A DNA stretch of 64,000 nucleotides from JABDMD01 sp965203475 (GTDB lineage Bacteria > Pseudomonadota > Gammaproteobacteria > UBA4575). A program made the translations under genes and the position numbers. A model generated the notes under the pieces. The model worked only from the letters and a program-made list of their open reading frames with translations. It had not been told where the DNA came from and searched no databases. Position 1 is the first letter of the stretch, and each line of letters starts with the position of its first letter. The stretch covers positions 1,922,001 through 1,986,000 of the forward strand of contig OZ241890.1 of assembly GCA_965203475.1 (NCBI GenBank), written 5' to 3'. Below, in pieces: positions 51,962-62,500 of the stretch.

Positions 51962-53533
51962 ATGGCGGAGCACCGAGCCCTCTTCAAATCCACCGCGGTT
52001 ATCAGTGGTATGACCTTTGTTTCCAGGATATTTGGCTATATCCGGGATGCCGTAATTTTCATCTTTTTAGGCGCCAGCGGCAGTACAGATGCCTTTTTTG
52101 TGGCCTTCCGGATCCCCAATTTTTTACGTCGATTGTTTGCAGAAGGTGCCTTTTCTCAAGCCTTTGTACCTGTGCTGTCCGAATATAAGGAGAAACATAG
52201 TGAACAGGAGCTGAAATTCCTAGTAAATCATGTCAGTGGGGTGCTGGGCTTGTTACTTCTTATTATTAGTATCATCGGAGTACTTATTGCGCCCATACTT
52301 ATATATATATTTGCCCCTGGCTTTGTGGATGAATCGGAACGTTTCGATTTGGCAGCAGAAATGCTGCGCATTACCTTCCCTTATATATTATTTATTTCCT
52401 TAACCGCATTATCGGGCAGCATATTAAATACCTTCCATAAATTTGCGGTACCTGCATTCACCCCTACCTTTTTAAATTTATCGCTCATTGCTGCGACCCT
52501 ATGGTTGGCACCAACGTTTGAAGAGCCTGTTATTGCACTTGCTTGGGGTGTATTGATTGCAGGCATTGTACAACTGCTCTTCCAAATTCCTTTTTTAAAT
52601 AAACTTGGATTGTTGCCACGGTTTTCTTTACATGGAGCTTCTAAAGGTGTGCGTAAAATTGGCCGCTTAATGTTGCCCGCAATATTTGGTTCATCGGTGG
52701 TACAAATAAATCTTTTAATCAATACGCTAATTGCTTCCTTTTTAGTCGCAGGCAGCATCAGTTGGTTGTACATTTCTGATCGTTTTGTTGAGTTACCTTT
52801 AGCAATTTTTGGTGTAGCAACCGCTACCATCATTTTGCCACGCTTATCCAAACAGTTTGTCAACAATTCTTTGGAAGGATTCAATCTTACATTAGATTGG
52901 GCATTGCGAATTTCAATATTTATTGCAGTGCCCGCCATGTTGGGTTTAATTCTACTAGCCAAACCCATACTTACATCATTAATTCAATATCGAGAATTCA
53001 CAGAATTTGATACCGCTATGGCATCGCTGAGTTTGATGACCTACGCATTAGGATTACCGGCATTTATCCTAGTAAAAGTATTAGCGCCTGGATTTTATTC
53101 ACGACAAGATACGAAAACACCCGTAAAAATTGGTGTCATTGCAATGCTATGCAATATCGTACTCAATCTTGCGTTTCTATGGGTGTGGATAAACTGGGAT
53201 CTACATGGTCCGCATGCGGCACTGGCACTTGCAACATCGATCGCAGCCTATATTCAAACCTATCTACTCTATAGAACGTTAAAAAAATCTACTTCTATTA
53301 CTTTTAAAACAGGGTGGCTTAAATACTCTTTACAAATCATTTCCGCGACTGCCGTCATGGCACTAATGCTATGGTGGGTATTACCTGATTCATCTCAATG
53401 GTTAGCGTGGCAAAGTTTTCAACGCATCGGCATACTTTTGGGCTTTATGTTGCTAGGTGCTGTACTGTATATTGGCGCGCTGGCGTTATTTGGCGTGAGA
53501 ATGAAAAATTTTGTTTTACAAAATAGTGACTAA
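51962..53533 (+). CDS. murJ: Lipid II flippase MurJ
   Basis: A 523-residue protein with about 14 membrane helices of the MOP superfamily. The start FKSTAVISGMTFVSRIFGYIRDAVI and FRIPNFLRRLFAEGAFSQAFVPV match the conserved N-terminal lobe, with its key arginines. It moves lipid II across the inner membrane for peptidoglycan synthesis. It is 6 bases upstream of ribF, as usual in this gene group. Confidence 0.97.
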   Translation: MAEHRALFKSTAVISGMTFVSRIFGYIRDAVIFIFLGASGSTDAFFVAFRIPNFLRRLFAEGAFSQAFVPVLSEYKEKHSEQELKFLVNHVSGVLGLLLLIISIIGVLIAPILIYIFAPGFVDESERFDLAAEMLRITFPYILFISLTALSGSILNTFHKFAVPAFTPTFLNLSLIAATLWLAPTFEEPVIALAWGVLIAGIVQLLFQIPFLNKLGLLPRFSLHGASKGVRKIGRLMLPAIFGSSVVQINLLINTLIASFLVAGSISWLYISDRFVELPLAIFGVATATIILPRLSKQFVNNSLEGFNLTLDWALRISIFIAVPAMLGLILLAKPILTSLIQYREFTEFDTAMASLSLMTYALGLPAFILVKVLAPGFYSRQDTKTPVKIGVIAMLCNIVLNLAFLWVWINWDLHGPHAALALATSIAAYIQTYLLYRTLKKSTSITFKTGWLKYSLQIISATAVMALMLWWVLPDSSQWLAWQSFQRIGILLGFMLLGAVLYIGALALFGVRMKNFVLQNSD

Positions 53534-53539
53534 ACCTAC

Positions 53540-54469
53540 ATGCTACTGATTCGCGATATTGATTTACATGTTGAAAACTCTGATGGTGTAGTTGCCACGA
53601 TCGGAAATTTTGATGGTGTGCATCTTGGACATCAATCGATATTAAATAAAGTTAAAAATCATGCCAAAGATTTTCATTTGCCTGCAGCGGTGATTACTTT
53701 TGAGCCCTCAGCAAAAGAATTTTTTAATCCCGACCAGGCGCCCGCACGATTAACAAATTTTCGTGAAAAATTTTCACTACTAAAAAATTTTAACCTCCAT
53801 CAATTAATATGCTTACATTTTAATGCTGCGCTAGCGAATATGGAGGCAGATGAATTTATTGAGAAAATTTTAGTAAAAGGATTATCTATAAAACATTTAA
53901 TTGTTGGTGATAATTTTCGGTTTGGGAAAAAACGTTTAGGTGATTATTCATTGCTGCTTTCAGCAGGAGAAAAATTTGGTTTTACTGTTGAAAATACCGA
54001 TAGCTTTGAAGTTGATAAGGAACGCGTCAGCAGTACCGCCGTACGAAACGCACTTGCACAAGGAAATTTATCTATTGCGGAAAAACTTCTTGGCCGTAGT
54101 TACAGCATGTCTGGTCGTGTCATTCATGGAGACAAACAAGGACGAACGATAAATTTCCCAACAGCTAATATTCCTATTAAAAGACTACATTCACCTGTAC
54201 AGGGTGTTTTTGCCGTGAAAATTAAACTCGATGACATGGAACTACTAGGCGTTGCAAATGTTGGAAATCGCCCAACCGTAGATGGCAAAGAGATGCTAAT
54301 TGAAGTACATATATTTGAGTTTTCTAAAGACGTTTACGGAAAAAACGTTGAGGTAATATTTTGCAAAAAACTACGTGAAGAGAAAAAATTCGATTCATTT
54401 GAAATTATGAGACAACAAATCGAAAAAGATGCTGAACAAGCAAAGGAATATTTCTCAGTAGCTGCATAA
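53540..54469 (+). CDS. ribF: Bifunctional riboflavin kinase / FAD synthetase
   Basis: A 309-residue enzyme. The N-terminal nucleotidyltransferase has IGNFDGVHLGHQSIL and VGDNFRFGKKRLGD; the C-terminal riboflavin kinase has HGDKQGRTINFPTANI and VANVGNRPT. It makes FMN and then FAD. It lies 4 bases before ileS in the murJ-ribF-ileS-lspA-ispH order. Confidence 0.97.
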   Translation: MLLIRDIDLHVENSDGVVATIGNFDGVHLGHQSILNKVKNHAKDFHLPAAVITFEPSAKEFFNPDQAPARLTNFREKFSLLKNFNLHQLICLHFNAALANMEADEFIEKILVKGLSIKHLIVGDNFRFGKKRLGDYSLLLSAGEKFGFTVENTDSFEVDKERVSSTAVRNALAQGNLSIAEKLLGRSYSMSGRVIHGDKQGRTINFPTANIPIKRLHSPVQGVFAVKIKLDDMELLGVANVGNRPTVDGKEMLIEVHIFEFSKDVYGKNVEVIFCKKLREEKKFDSFEIMRQQIEKDAEQAKEYFSVAA

Positions 54470-54473
54470 AAAC

Positions 54474-57314
54474 ATGACTGACTATAAAGATACACTTAAT
54501 TTGCCAAAAACATCATTTCCTATGAAAGGAAATTTGGCGCAGCGTGAGCCCGAAATGCTAAAAAAATGGGACACGTTAAATGTGTATGAAAAAATCAGAG
54601 AAACAAGAAAAAATGCAGAACCTTTTATACTGCATGATGGGCCTCCCTATGCCAATGGCGACATCCATATTGGTCACGCGGTCAATAAAATTCTGAAAGA
54701 CATTATTATAAAAAGCAAAACGTTGGCGGGATTTGATGCGCCCTATGTTCCAGGCTGGGATTGCCATGGCCTGCCCATTGAACATCAAGTCGAGAAAAAA
54801 ATTGGCAAAGCCGGTGCTAAAAAAACCCATAAAGAATTTAGAGATGCTTGCCGAGAATATGTCAATAAGCAAGTAGACAAACAGCGACAAGATTTCAAAC
54901 GCTTAGGCGTATTTGGCGAATGGGAGAATCCCTACTTAACCATGAACTATGCATTTGAAGCAGACATTGTTCGAGCGCTTGGAAAAATTTTTGCACAGGG
55001 CCACATCGTTCGCGGCTTTAAACCTGTTTATTGGAGTGTCGTGGGCGCTTCTGCATTAGCCGAAGCGGAAGTGGAGTATCAAGACAAAACTTCCTTTGCT
55101 ATTGATGTACGTTTTAAAGTTGTAGATCGAGAAATATTTCTTAATAAATTTAATAACAATTTATTAAATAACTTAGATGACTTATCTGTAGTTATTTGGA
55201 CCACAACCCCCTGGACCTTGCCAGCTAATCAAGCTGTCTCTCTACATCCTGATTTAGACTATTCATTAGTTGAGTGTGAGATAAATAATGAACTTGAGTG
55301 GCTGCTTCTAGCTGATGCACAGGTTAAATCCTGTATGGAAAGATATGGAGTAACTAACTTTACAATTCTTTCTAAATGCAAAGGGGCAGATTTAGAAAAT
55401 ATCCAACTTCAACATCCTTTTTACGGAAAAAAAGTACCGATTATTTTAGGTAATCACGTTACTACTGAAACCGGAACCGGAGCAGTACATACTGCACCTG
55501 ACCATGGAATTGATGACTTTGTGGTGGGGAAAAAATATGACATCGGTACCTTAAACCTTGTCGATGATCATGGCGTGTTCAACGCACAAACTGAGTTATT
55601 TGCCGGTGAACATGTGTATAAAGTGGATGAAAAAATTATCGAAACGTTAAAACAAAATAATAAACTGTTACATCAATCCACCCTTGAACACAGTTTTCCA
55701 CATTGTTGGCGTACCAAAACTCCTCTCATTTATAGAGCCACTCCGCAATGGTTTATTAGCATGCAAGCTAATGAATTATTACAACAGGCCAAGCAAGAAG
55801 TACAACAGGTGGAATGGATTCCAAATTGGGGCAAAGCACGTATTGAGGGCATGCTAGCCAGCAGCCCCGATTGGTGCATCTCCAGACAACGCACGTGGGG
55901 TGTACCAATTCCATTTTTTGTTGATAAAAACACTGAAGCTCCACACCCAAAAACGGCTGAGTTTATTGAAATCATTGCACAAAAAATTGAGCAACATGGA
56001 TTTGATAGTTGGTATGAGATCGATGCAAAAGAAATTTTAGGTGATGAGGTAGATCAATATAAGAAAGTAACCGATACCTTGGATGTTTGGTTTGATTCAG
56101 GCGTCACGCATTTTGCCGTAGCCGAAAAACGCTTAGGACTTAGTATAGAGCATGATAAAAAAGTAAATTTGTACCTAGAAGGTTCAGACCAACACCGTGG
56201 CTGGTTTCAGTCTTCATTAAAAACATCTGTGGCCATGCATAACAAAGCCCCCTATGAACAGGTGCTTACCCATGGCTTCACCGTAGATGCGGATGGTAAA
56301 AAAATGTCCAAATCCTTGGGTAATGTGGTCGCTCCACAAAAAATTTGCAACAGTCTAGGTGCAGATGTACTACGTTTATGGGTTGCAGCGACAGATTATA
56401 GTGGTGAGTTAAATGTCTCGGATGAAATCTTAAGCCGCACTTCAGATGCTTATCGTAGAATACGCAATACCGTACGTTATCTACTTTCAAATCTAAATGG
56501 TTTTAATCTCGAAACAGATATCGTTGCAGCAAATAATATGGTCGCTCTTGATTACTGGATTGTATGCAAAACCAATTCTTTACAAAAACAAATTATCGAT
56601 CTGTATAAAAGTTACCAGTTTCATAAAATCTATAATTTAATTCACAACTTTTGTGTGCTTGAACTAGGAAGTGACTATTTGGATATTATTAAAGATCGCC
56701 AATACACTACACAAGAAAATAGTCAGGCGCGAAAATCAGCGCAAACCGCAATGTATCACATGGCAGAAGCACTATTACGTTGGATTGCGCCCATTTTAAG
56801 TTTTACCGCCGAAGAAGCCTGGGCACATATGCCAGGTATGCGTGATGAAACCATTTTTACACAATACTTTTATAACTTAGATGATTTTGATCGTTATGGT
56901 GAAATCGAAGATACCGACTGGGAAGGCATTTTAGAAACTAAAGAAAAAATTTCTAAAGAACTTGAAGTGTTACGTAACAATAAAGAAATTGGCTCATCAC
57001 TTGATGCCGAAGTGAAAATTTGGAATGCCCCAAAATATTTAGAAAAAATACAAAATGATGAATTGAGGTTTGTATTCATTACTTCCTATGCAGAGTTACA
57101 AAACGGAAGCACACCTTCAGATTCATCAAAAAAAGTGTCAAATGCAGATGGTGAAGAATATTATTTAGAAGTCCTAAAATCAAAGCATCCAAAGTGTACC
57201 CGTTGTTGGCACCATCGTGAAGATGTAGGCACAGACAATAGTCATCCTGAAATTTGTGGGCGTTGTATCACTAATTTACCGGATGGTCCCGGAGAAGCAC
57301 GTAGCTATGCTTAA
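54474..57314 (+). CDS. ileS: Isoleucyl-tRNA synthetase
   Basis: A 946-residue class I synthetase with HIGH motif in PPYANGDIHIGHAVNKIL, the editing-domain segment TTTPWTLPANQAV, KMSKS in DGKKMSKSLGN and a C-terminal zinc finger with two CxxC pairs, CTRCWHHREDVG and CGRCITNL. That is the full bacterial (IleS1) layout. It charges tRNA-Ile and proof-reads valine. It overlaps lspA by 8 bases. Confidence 0.98.
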   Translation: MTDYKDTLNLPKTSFPMKGNLAQREPEMLKKWDTLNVYEKIRETRKNAEPFILHDGPPYANGDIHIGHAVNKILKDIIIKSKTLAGFDAPYVPGWDCHGLPIEHQVEKKIGKAGAKKTHKEFRDACREYVNKQVDKQRQDFKRLGVFGEWENPYLTMNYAFEADIVRALGKIFAQGHIVRGFKPVYWSVVGASALAEAEVEYQDKTSFAIDVRFKVVDREIFLNKFNNNLLNNLDDLSVVIWTTTPWTLPANQAVSLHPDLDYSLVECEINNELEWLLLADAQVKSCMERYGVTNFTILSKCKGADLENIQLQHPFYGKKVPIILGNHVTTETGTGAVHTAPDHGIDDFVVGKKYDIGTLNLVDDHGVFNAQTELFAGEHVYKVDEKIIETLKQNNKLLHQSTLEHSFPHCWRTKTPLIYRATPQWFISMQANELLQQAKQEVQQVEWIPNWGKARIEGMLASSPDWCISRQRTWGVPIPFFVDKNTEAPHPKTAEFIEIIAQKIEQHGFDSWYEIDAKEILGDEVDQYKKVTDTLDVWFDSGVTHFAVAEKRLGLSIEHDKKVNLYLEGSDQHRGWFQSSLKTSVAMHNKAPYEQVLTHGFTVDADGKKMSKSLGNVVAPQKICNSLGADVLRLWVAATDYSGELNVSDEILSRTSDAYRRIRNTVRYLLSNLNGFNLETDIVAANNMVALDYWIVCKTNSLQKQIIDLYKSYQFHKIYNLIHNFCVLELGSDYLDIIKDRQYTTQENSQARKSAQTAMYHMAEALLRWIAPILSFTAEEAWAHMPGMRDETIFTQYFYNLDDFDRYGEIEDTDWEGILETKEKISKELEVLRNNKEIGSSLDAEVKIWNAPKYLEKIQNDELRFVFITSYAELQNGSTPSDSSKKVSNADGEEYYLEVLKSKHPKCTRCWHHREDVGTDNSHPEICGRCITNLPDGPGEARSYA

Positions 57315-57819
57315 ATGGTTATGGTTAACCGTGCTGGTTATTATTTTAGATCAAGCCAGCAAACAGGCCGCACTGTTAAATCTAGCGCGCTTTGAGATTT
57401 ACGAATTCTTACCCTTTTTTAATTTCTATTTAACCTTTAACGAAGGTGCTGCCTTTAGTTTATTGAGTACTGCTGGCGGTTGGCAGCGCTGGTTTTTCAC
57501 AGCATTAGCCATAGGTGTGAGTGTTTTTATTTTCTTCTGGTTAAAAAAACTGAATGCAAAAGAAAAGCTATTGGCAATAAGTTTAGCTTTAATTTTAGGT
57601 GGTGCCATTGGAAACGTAATCGACCGTATTATTTATGGTCATGTGATCGATTTTATCGACTGGTTTTATTATTCCAACACAGACTGCTTACCATTTTTTT
57701 TCAGGCTCGGTGGACAAGCTTGTCACTGGCCTACATTCAATATTGCGGACTCCGCTATTTTTCTAGGTGCCATCTTAATGATTATCCAAGCTATTTTTAG
57801 CAAAGGTAGCCCAGAATAA
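57307..57819 (+). CDS. lspA: Lipoprotein signal peptidase
   Basis: A 170-residue four-helix inner-membrane aspartyl protease. Motifs: VIILDQASKQAAL, FNFYLTFNEGAAFSLL, and the catalytic aspartates in GNVIDRIIYGHVIDFID and FNIADSAI. The start at 57307, 8 bases before the ileS stop, fits the usual length and the hydrophobic beginning; a longer frame from 57256 would read back into the ileS zinc finger. It cleaves the signal peptide of lipoproteins such as the OmpA-type protein at 18018. Confidence 0.97.
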   Translation: MLKWLWLTVLVIILDQASKQAALLNLARFEIYEFLPFFNFYLTFNEGAAFSLLSTAGGWQRWFFTALAIGVSVFIFFWLKKLNAKEKLLAISLALILGGAIGNVIDRIIYGHVIDFIDWFYYSNTDCLPFFFRLGGQACHWPTFNIADSAIFLGAILMIIQAIFSKGSPE

Positions 57820-58757
57820 TGGAAGTGATGCTTGCCAATCCCCGTGGTTTTTGCGCAGGGGTTGATCGTGCTATAGAAATTGTAGAACGCGCCTTAAAGT
57901 TATTTGGCGCGCCCATCTATGTGCGTCATGAAGTTGTGCATAACAAATTCGTGGTGGAAGATTTAAAGCAAAAAGGTGCGGTGTTTGTCGATGAATTAGT
58001 TGAGGTGCCGGATGGTGCTACGGTAATTTTTAGTGCACATGGAGTTTCCAAAGCTGTACAACAAGAAGCTGCGAATCGAGATGTACAGGTGTTTGATGCG
58101 ACTTGCCCACTGGTAACCAAAGTGCATTTGGAAGTCGTACGCTATAGCCAAGATGGTTTAGATACAGTTTTGATTGGGCACAAAGGTCATCCAGAAGTGG
58201 AAGGCACGATGGGACAGTATGATGATCAACAAGGTGGTTCCATTCACTTGGTTGAAAATGTAGATGATGTAAATCAATTACAAGTTAAAGACCCCAGCAA
58301 AACTGCATTTGTCACACAAACTACGTTATCCGTAGACGATACCAGTGATGTTATCGATGCACTGCGCAAACGATTTCCTAACATTACTGGTCCAAAAAAA
58401 GATGACATCTGTTATGCCACCCAAAATCGACAAGATGCCGTTAAAAATTTGGTTGAAAAATGTGATTTATTATTAGTGATCGGCTCAAAAAGCAGCTCCA
58501 ACTCGAATCGCTTACGCGAAATTGCAGACAAGAATGGAATCGAAGCACATTTAATTGATGGCGCAGAATATATTGAAGAACACTGGCTAGATCAAAAACA
58601 AACCATAGGGGTTACGGCAGGTGCTTCTGCGCCAGAAGTGTTGGTGCAACAAGTGATTGCACATTTAAGGAATAAACAAAAAGCAATAGTAGTGGAAGAT
58701 CAAGGAAAACCGGAACATGTGGTATTCCCTCTACCAAAGATTTTTAGAACAAACTAA
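57819..58757 (+). CDS. ispH: 4-hydroxy-3-methylbut-2-enyl diphosphate reductase
   Basis: A 312-residue iron-sulfur enzyme, last step of the MEP isoprenoid pathway. The three cluster cysteines lie in NPRGFCAGVDRAI, DATCPLVTKVHLE and DDICYATQNRQ, with conserved VRHEVVHN and SAHGVS. It shares one base with the lspA stop (TAATG). The product feeds ispB-type prenyl synthases. Confidence 0.97.
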   Translation: MEVMLANPRGFCAGVDRAIEIVERALKLFGAPIYVRHEVVHNKFVVEDLKQKGAVFVDELVEVPDGATVIFSAHGVSKAVQQEAANRDVQVFDATCPLVTKVHLEVVRYSQDGLDTVLIGHKGHPEVEGTMGQYDDQQGGSIHLVENVDDVNQLQVKDPSKTAFVTQTTLSVDDTSDVIDALRKRFPNITGPKKDDICYATQNRQDAVKNLVEKCDLLLVIGSKSSSNSNRLREIADKNGIEAHLIDGAEYIEEHWLDQKQTIGVTAGASAPEVLVQQVIAHLRNKQKAIVVEDQGKPEHVVFPLPKIFRTN

Positions 58758-58766
58758 ACCTATTAT

Positions 58767-59210
58767 TTACCACTTACCACTATTCGGTGGGCATTTGGCA
58801 CCACGAGAATCATAGGAAAGATTTCCATCACCTGCTTGACTGCCCTGTGGTTCCGCAAGTATTTCAATACAACTATTGATGGGTTGCGGTGTTGCTGTAT
58901 TACAGGTATTTACACCACAGGCTCTGGCTGAAATTTTGTAATAGTTTTCAGGGGAATCTGCTTTACCATTACCGTCAACCCCGTAAGTTAAGTTTGATAA
59001 AGAAGTGGTATAGGTGTTGTTGTTGGTATAAAACTTTTCCTGGCGTGACATGGCCTCTAGTAATGCCGCATGCCCATCGGAACGACGCGTTTTTGTCATT
59101 TGATCGGTATACGCCGGATACGCTACACCTGCCAAAATGGCTACCACCGCCACCACGATCATTAACTCGATTAAAGTAATTCCTTTACTATTGTGTATCC
59201 CTATGTTCAT
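58767..59210 (-). CDS. pilE: Type IV pilin PilE (minor pilin)
   Basis: A 147-residue prepilin with a short basic leader (MNIGIHNSKG) cut before ITLIELMIVVAVVAILAGVAYPAYTDQ, the conserved hydrophobic helix with glutamate at mature position 5. The first mature residue is I instead of the usual F. A C-terminal pair of cysteines (NSCIEI ... GAKCPP) may form the D-loop. Gene order PilX-PilY1-PilY2-like-PilE matches the minor-pilin locus that primes pilus assembly. It converges with ispH. Confidence 0.93.
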   Translation of the reverse strand: MNIGIHNSKGITLIELMIVVAVVAILAGVAYPAYTDQMTKTRRSDGHAALLEAMSRQEKFYTNNNTYTTSLSNLTYGVDGNGKADSPENYYKISARACGVNTCNTATPQPINSCIEILAEPQGSQAGDGNLSYDSRGAKCPPNSGKW

Positions 59211-59231
59211 GATAACCCCAGTGTTAAAATA

Positions 59232-59564
59232 TTAATCCACTTCTACAAAACCATCTGGCAATACCCAAATTTCAGCAATGACTTGGGTCTTTGCATTCCG
59301 ATCTACAAAATTAAAACCTACTCCCATGTTTTCTTTTATAGAACGCAAAGAAGCAAACTGCACTTGCAAGGTATGGACGGGCGCACCAGTAGTTACTTCA
59401 TATCCCGTTGCATCTATGATCAAACGTCCTTTTTCATCTACGCCATGCACAAATCCAGTTGCATCGAAACTATTAGGATAGTAGTTGGGTAAATATTCAT
59501 TCGCCATAACGCCCGTTGTGCATAACAAAAGAATAAGCCAAATTGATCTCGTTACTTTCTTCAT
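59232..59564 (-). CDS. PilY2-like small secreted protein
   Basis: A 110-residue protein with a signal peptide (about residues 1-21, ending near VMANE). The mature part is beta-rich with GFVHGVDEKGRLIIDATGYEV and the C-terminal IAEIWVLPDGFVEVD. Its position between pilY1 and pilE and its size fit PilY2 of Pseudomonas, a small periplasmic protein of uncertain function. Sequence resemblance is only general. Confidence 0.65.
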   Translation of the reverse strand: MKKVTRSIWLILLLCTTGVMANEYLPNYYPNSFDATGFVHGVDEKGRLIIDATGYEVTTGAPVHTLQVQFASLRSIKENMGVGFNFVDRNAKTQVIAEIWVLPDGFVEVD

Positions 59565-59586
59565 ACTTAATACTCCAAATCATTTC

Positions 59587-62500
59587 CTAATGAAGAATAA
59601 TTTCTCGCCAGGAATTACGTCCCAACTTAGAACTTTCTTCGGTGTTCGTTCCCATGATACGTGCACTCTTATCACTGAGTTGTGTCACACGATAATGTCC
59701 AATAAAGGCCGCATCAGAAGGTGTAGCTCCATCAAACTGAATACCACTTACAATATTGGCAGGGCTTGCCACATTATTAACGTTATCGTCTGAATCAAAT
59801 TCACCGTCTGCATTGATATCAAACACAATTTCTATACCCGAACCGCCAGTGATCGGGTTAATTGCAAGCTCGAAACCACCTGCACCGGTATTACATGGGT
59901 TTGAGCCTTTTGGAATTACCGTATTCACAAACAAGAAATCGCCACGAAGTTGTAAGTTACGCACCGCTCGCTCACCAGGATGTTCAACACCCGTGGTACT
60001 TCCGGCTGGTGGCACATCTAAATCAATATACCAACCCATAGTTCTTGGTGAACTTGTGTCGTCATAATCAACTGTATTGTTCGATAACGTCCGAACTGTA
60101 AAGCCATGTTCTTGATTGGCAATATTGGTAAATTCTTGCTCGACTAATTCATTATCAGCATCGGACATAACAACTGAGGTTGTAGTGCCCCTATCCCAAA
60201 CTCCATAAATGGATTGAATATCGGTGCTGGTCGCATCTTCATCGGTCATCCAACTACCGGTAGCAAAGAGTACCAAGTAGTCGGAGGTTGGGTGACTTAC
60301 CACAATCGGTTTGGTGGTAATCGGTTGTACCTTGCCATTTGAACTACGATTGGTTGGATTAGTATCGTAACGTGCTTGAAATAGAACTCTTCGACTGGAT
60401 GAATTTGCCCATGTCGTTTCAGAACTACTGCTTATATCGAAGACGTGTAAATTGCCAAGTAGATCACCGGCATATACCCGATCCACGGTGCCATTACCAT
60501 CGACATCGATTCCGCGAATTCCGCCGATTCCATTAGGTGTTGCAACACCGGTTTCAGCAGCAAATTCGGCTTTACCAATTTCGGTATTGATTTCAACGTA
60601 ATCGGTTGTACTCCAAACACCATCTACGCCTTCTTCAATAAACAACACAAACAATTTTGCATCACCATCGGCACTGGTGCTGTTATAACCGTTACCAAAG
60701 ATAGCAACCCACTCATGCTCGCCATCTGCATCGGTATCAGCATTACTCATGGCAATTAAGGGCTGACTAAATGAAAAACCTAAGTCGACATCATCCGCAT
60801 CGGTAAATTCCCACAACACTTGATTGGCTGCATTGGCTTCACTGGTAAAGTTAGAAGGGTTTGTAATGTCTAAGGCATAGTAACCACGTCCACCATTCCC
60901 TAATCCACCGACTAACACCGAATGCCAAGCACCACCCATGTAGATGTCATTAATGCTAGGGGTAAGGTCAACATAAAATTGATGGGTATATCCGGGATTG
61001 GTTAAATCGGATAAATTTTCAAAAACAATATTGGGAACGTAGGCAAATAGTTCTCTGCCGGTAGTGGCATTAAAGCCGTGTAACATGCCATCGTTCGCAC
61101 CGACATAAACAACTTCCTGTCGGTTCGCGTTATCCGATTGAAATTTACTATATAGTTTGTTTGGATCATCCGGTGCAACACCCGGGAATGCGCTGGTAAT
61201 TCGTCCAGTAAAAGGTGGTTCACCTACAAACACGGGCGTGGAATGCACAATGTCGCCCAGCTTAGATTCTGAACGGATACGAAACTCTCCGTCATCAAAC
61301 ACTAAACCTTCATTGGCCGAGTGACCACGTAAATAATTTAAACGCTCATCACCGACATTACTTACATTGGCAGGGACGGGTAGATCGAGCAAATTCATTT
61401 GCGTACCGGCTGTGGTACGAGGACCGGTAATGGTGCTCGCGCCCGTCCATTGAAACGCTACGCCTTGACTGGAACTGCCATTGTCATCATAGGTGATGAT
61501 GACACGCGAATCACTATTCGTGCCGGTGATAATGTCTAATTCATCCGATGCACTCCATTCATAAATATCGTCACCATTGGTATCGACATTAAGCGTTCCA
61601 TCCGCATTAATTCTCTGTGCAACCAAATCACCACTATTGGCGTTGTTATTAAAGAAGGCTCGGTATACCACCGAGTTACTTTGTAAGGTTTGACTGTTAA
61701 ACGCCACCGCAGAAGCGGCACCCGCACCTACACCAATGAGTTCAAATATTTCATTTAAATCATTTTCAAGTTTTATCGGGTTATTCGCACCACGATGTAA
61801 CCCACGGCCATTAAAAGCGGCATGAATTACATCATCAATTTTTTCAGGATCACCTGCAGCAGGGTCGGTCCAAGGTCCTGCAATCGTTAAATCTGTTAGT
61901 AGCGAATCAAAGTCATCTGGAGAGACGGCACCCGTACCCGGCACACCAAAACTAATGGTGTGGGTTTTCATGTGTTGATGCATTTTGTCGTCAATACGAA
62001 AAGGTGGGGTTTGATCGTGCCCATCTACATCAACTTGATTGGCTGGAACTTCGTTGTTCAAAGCGTTTGTGTTAAGTACACAACCTGCACCTGTACAAAA
62101 CAAATCATTTTCGTAGTAATGCATAGCGACATCAGCCAAGGTGTCACTAGGATCTAAAATTGGATCTATTGATGATTGTCCAAATACTGGACTATCCCAA
62201 TCTGAGCCTGGACTATCGTTATCAGCATTATTGATTTCTGATGCAAAAGTGGTATGCGAGGTTGGATTACTCGATGAATCAATCGGATTTCCTGTGTATT
62301 GGCCATCGGTCATTAAAATACTGTGATTCGCTTGACACGCACCTTGGGGTGCGGCCAGTACCGGACAATTTGCTGCACCCGGGCTTGAGTTTGCAGTACC
62401 AAATAAATTTTCATCTCGGCATGACAAATAGCGTCCCGATTCGTGCAATATTTGACGAAGCCGTGTTCCTACACCACCCAATGGTGCTGATTTTTGGATA

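Noticed and set aside
52381..52968. 195-codon minus-strand frame inside murJ
   Set aside because: MurJ is conserved over its whole length; the antisense frame has no family resemblance and no start signals.
57256..57306. Longer LspA start at 57256
   Set aside because: The added residues read through the ileS zinc-finger coding region and precede the normal hydrophobic start of LspA.
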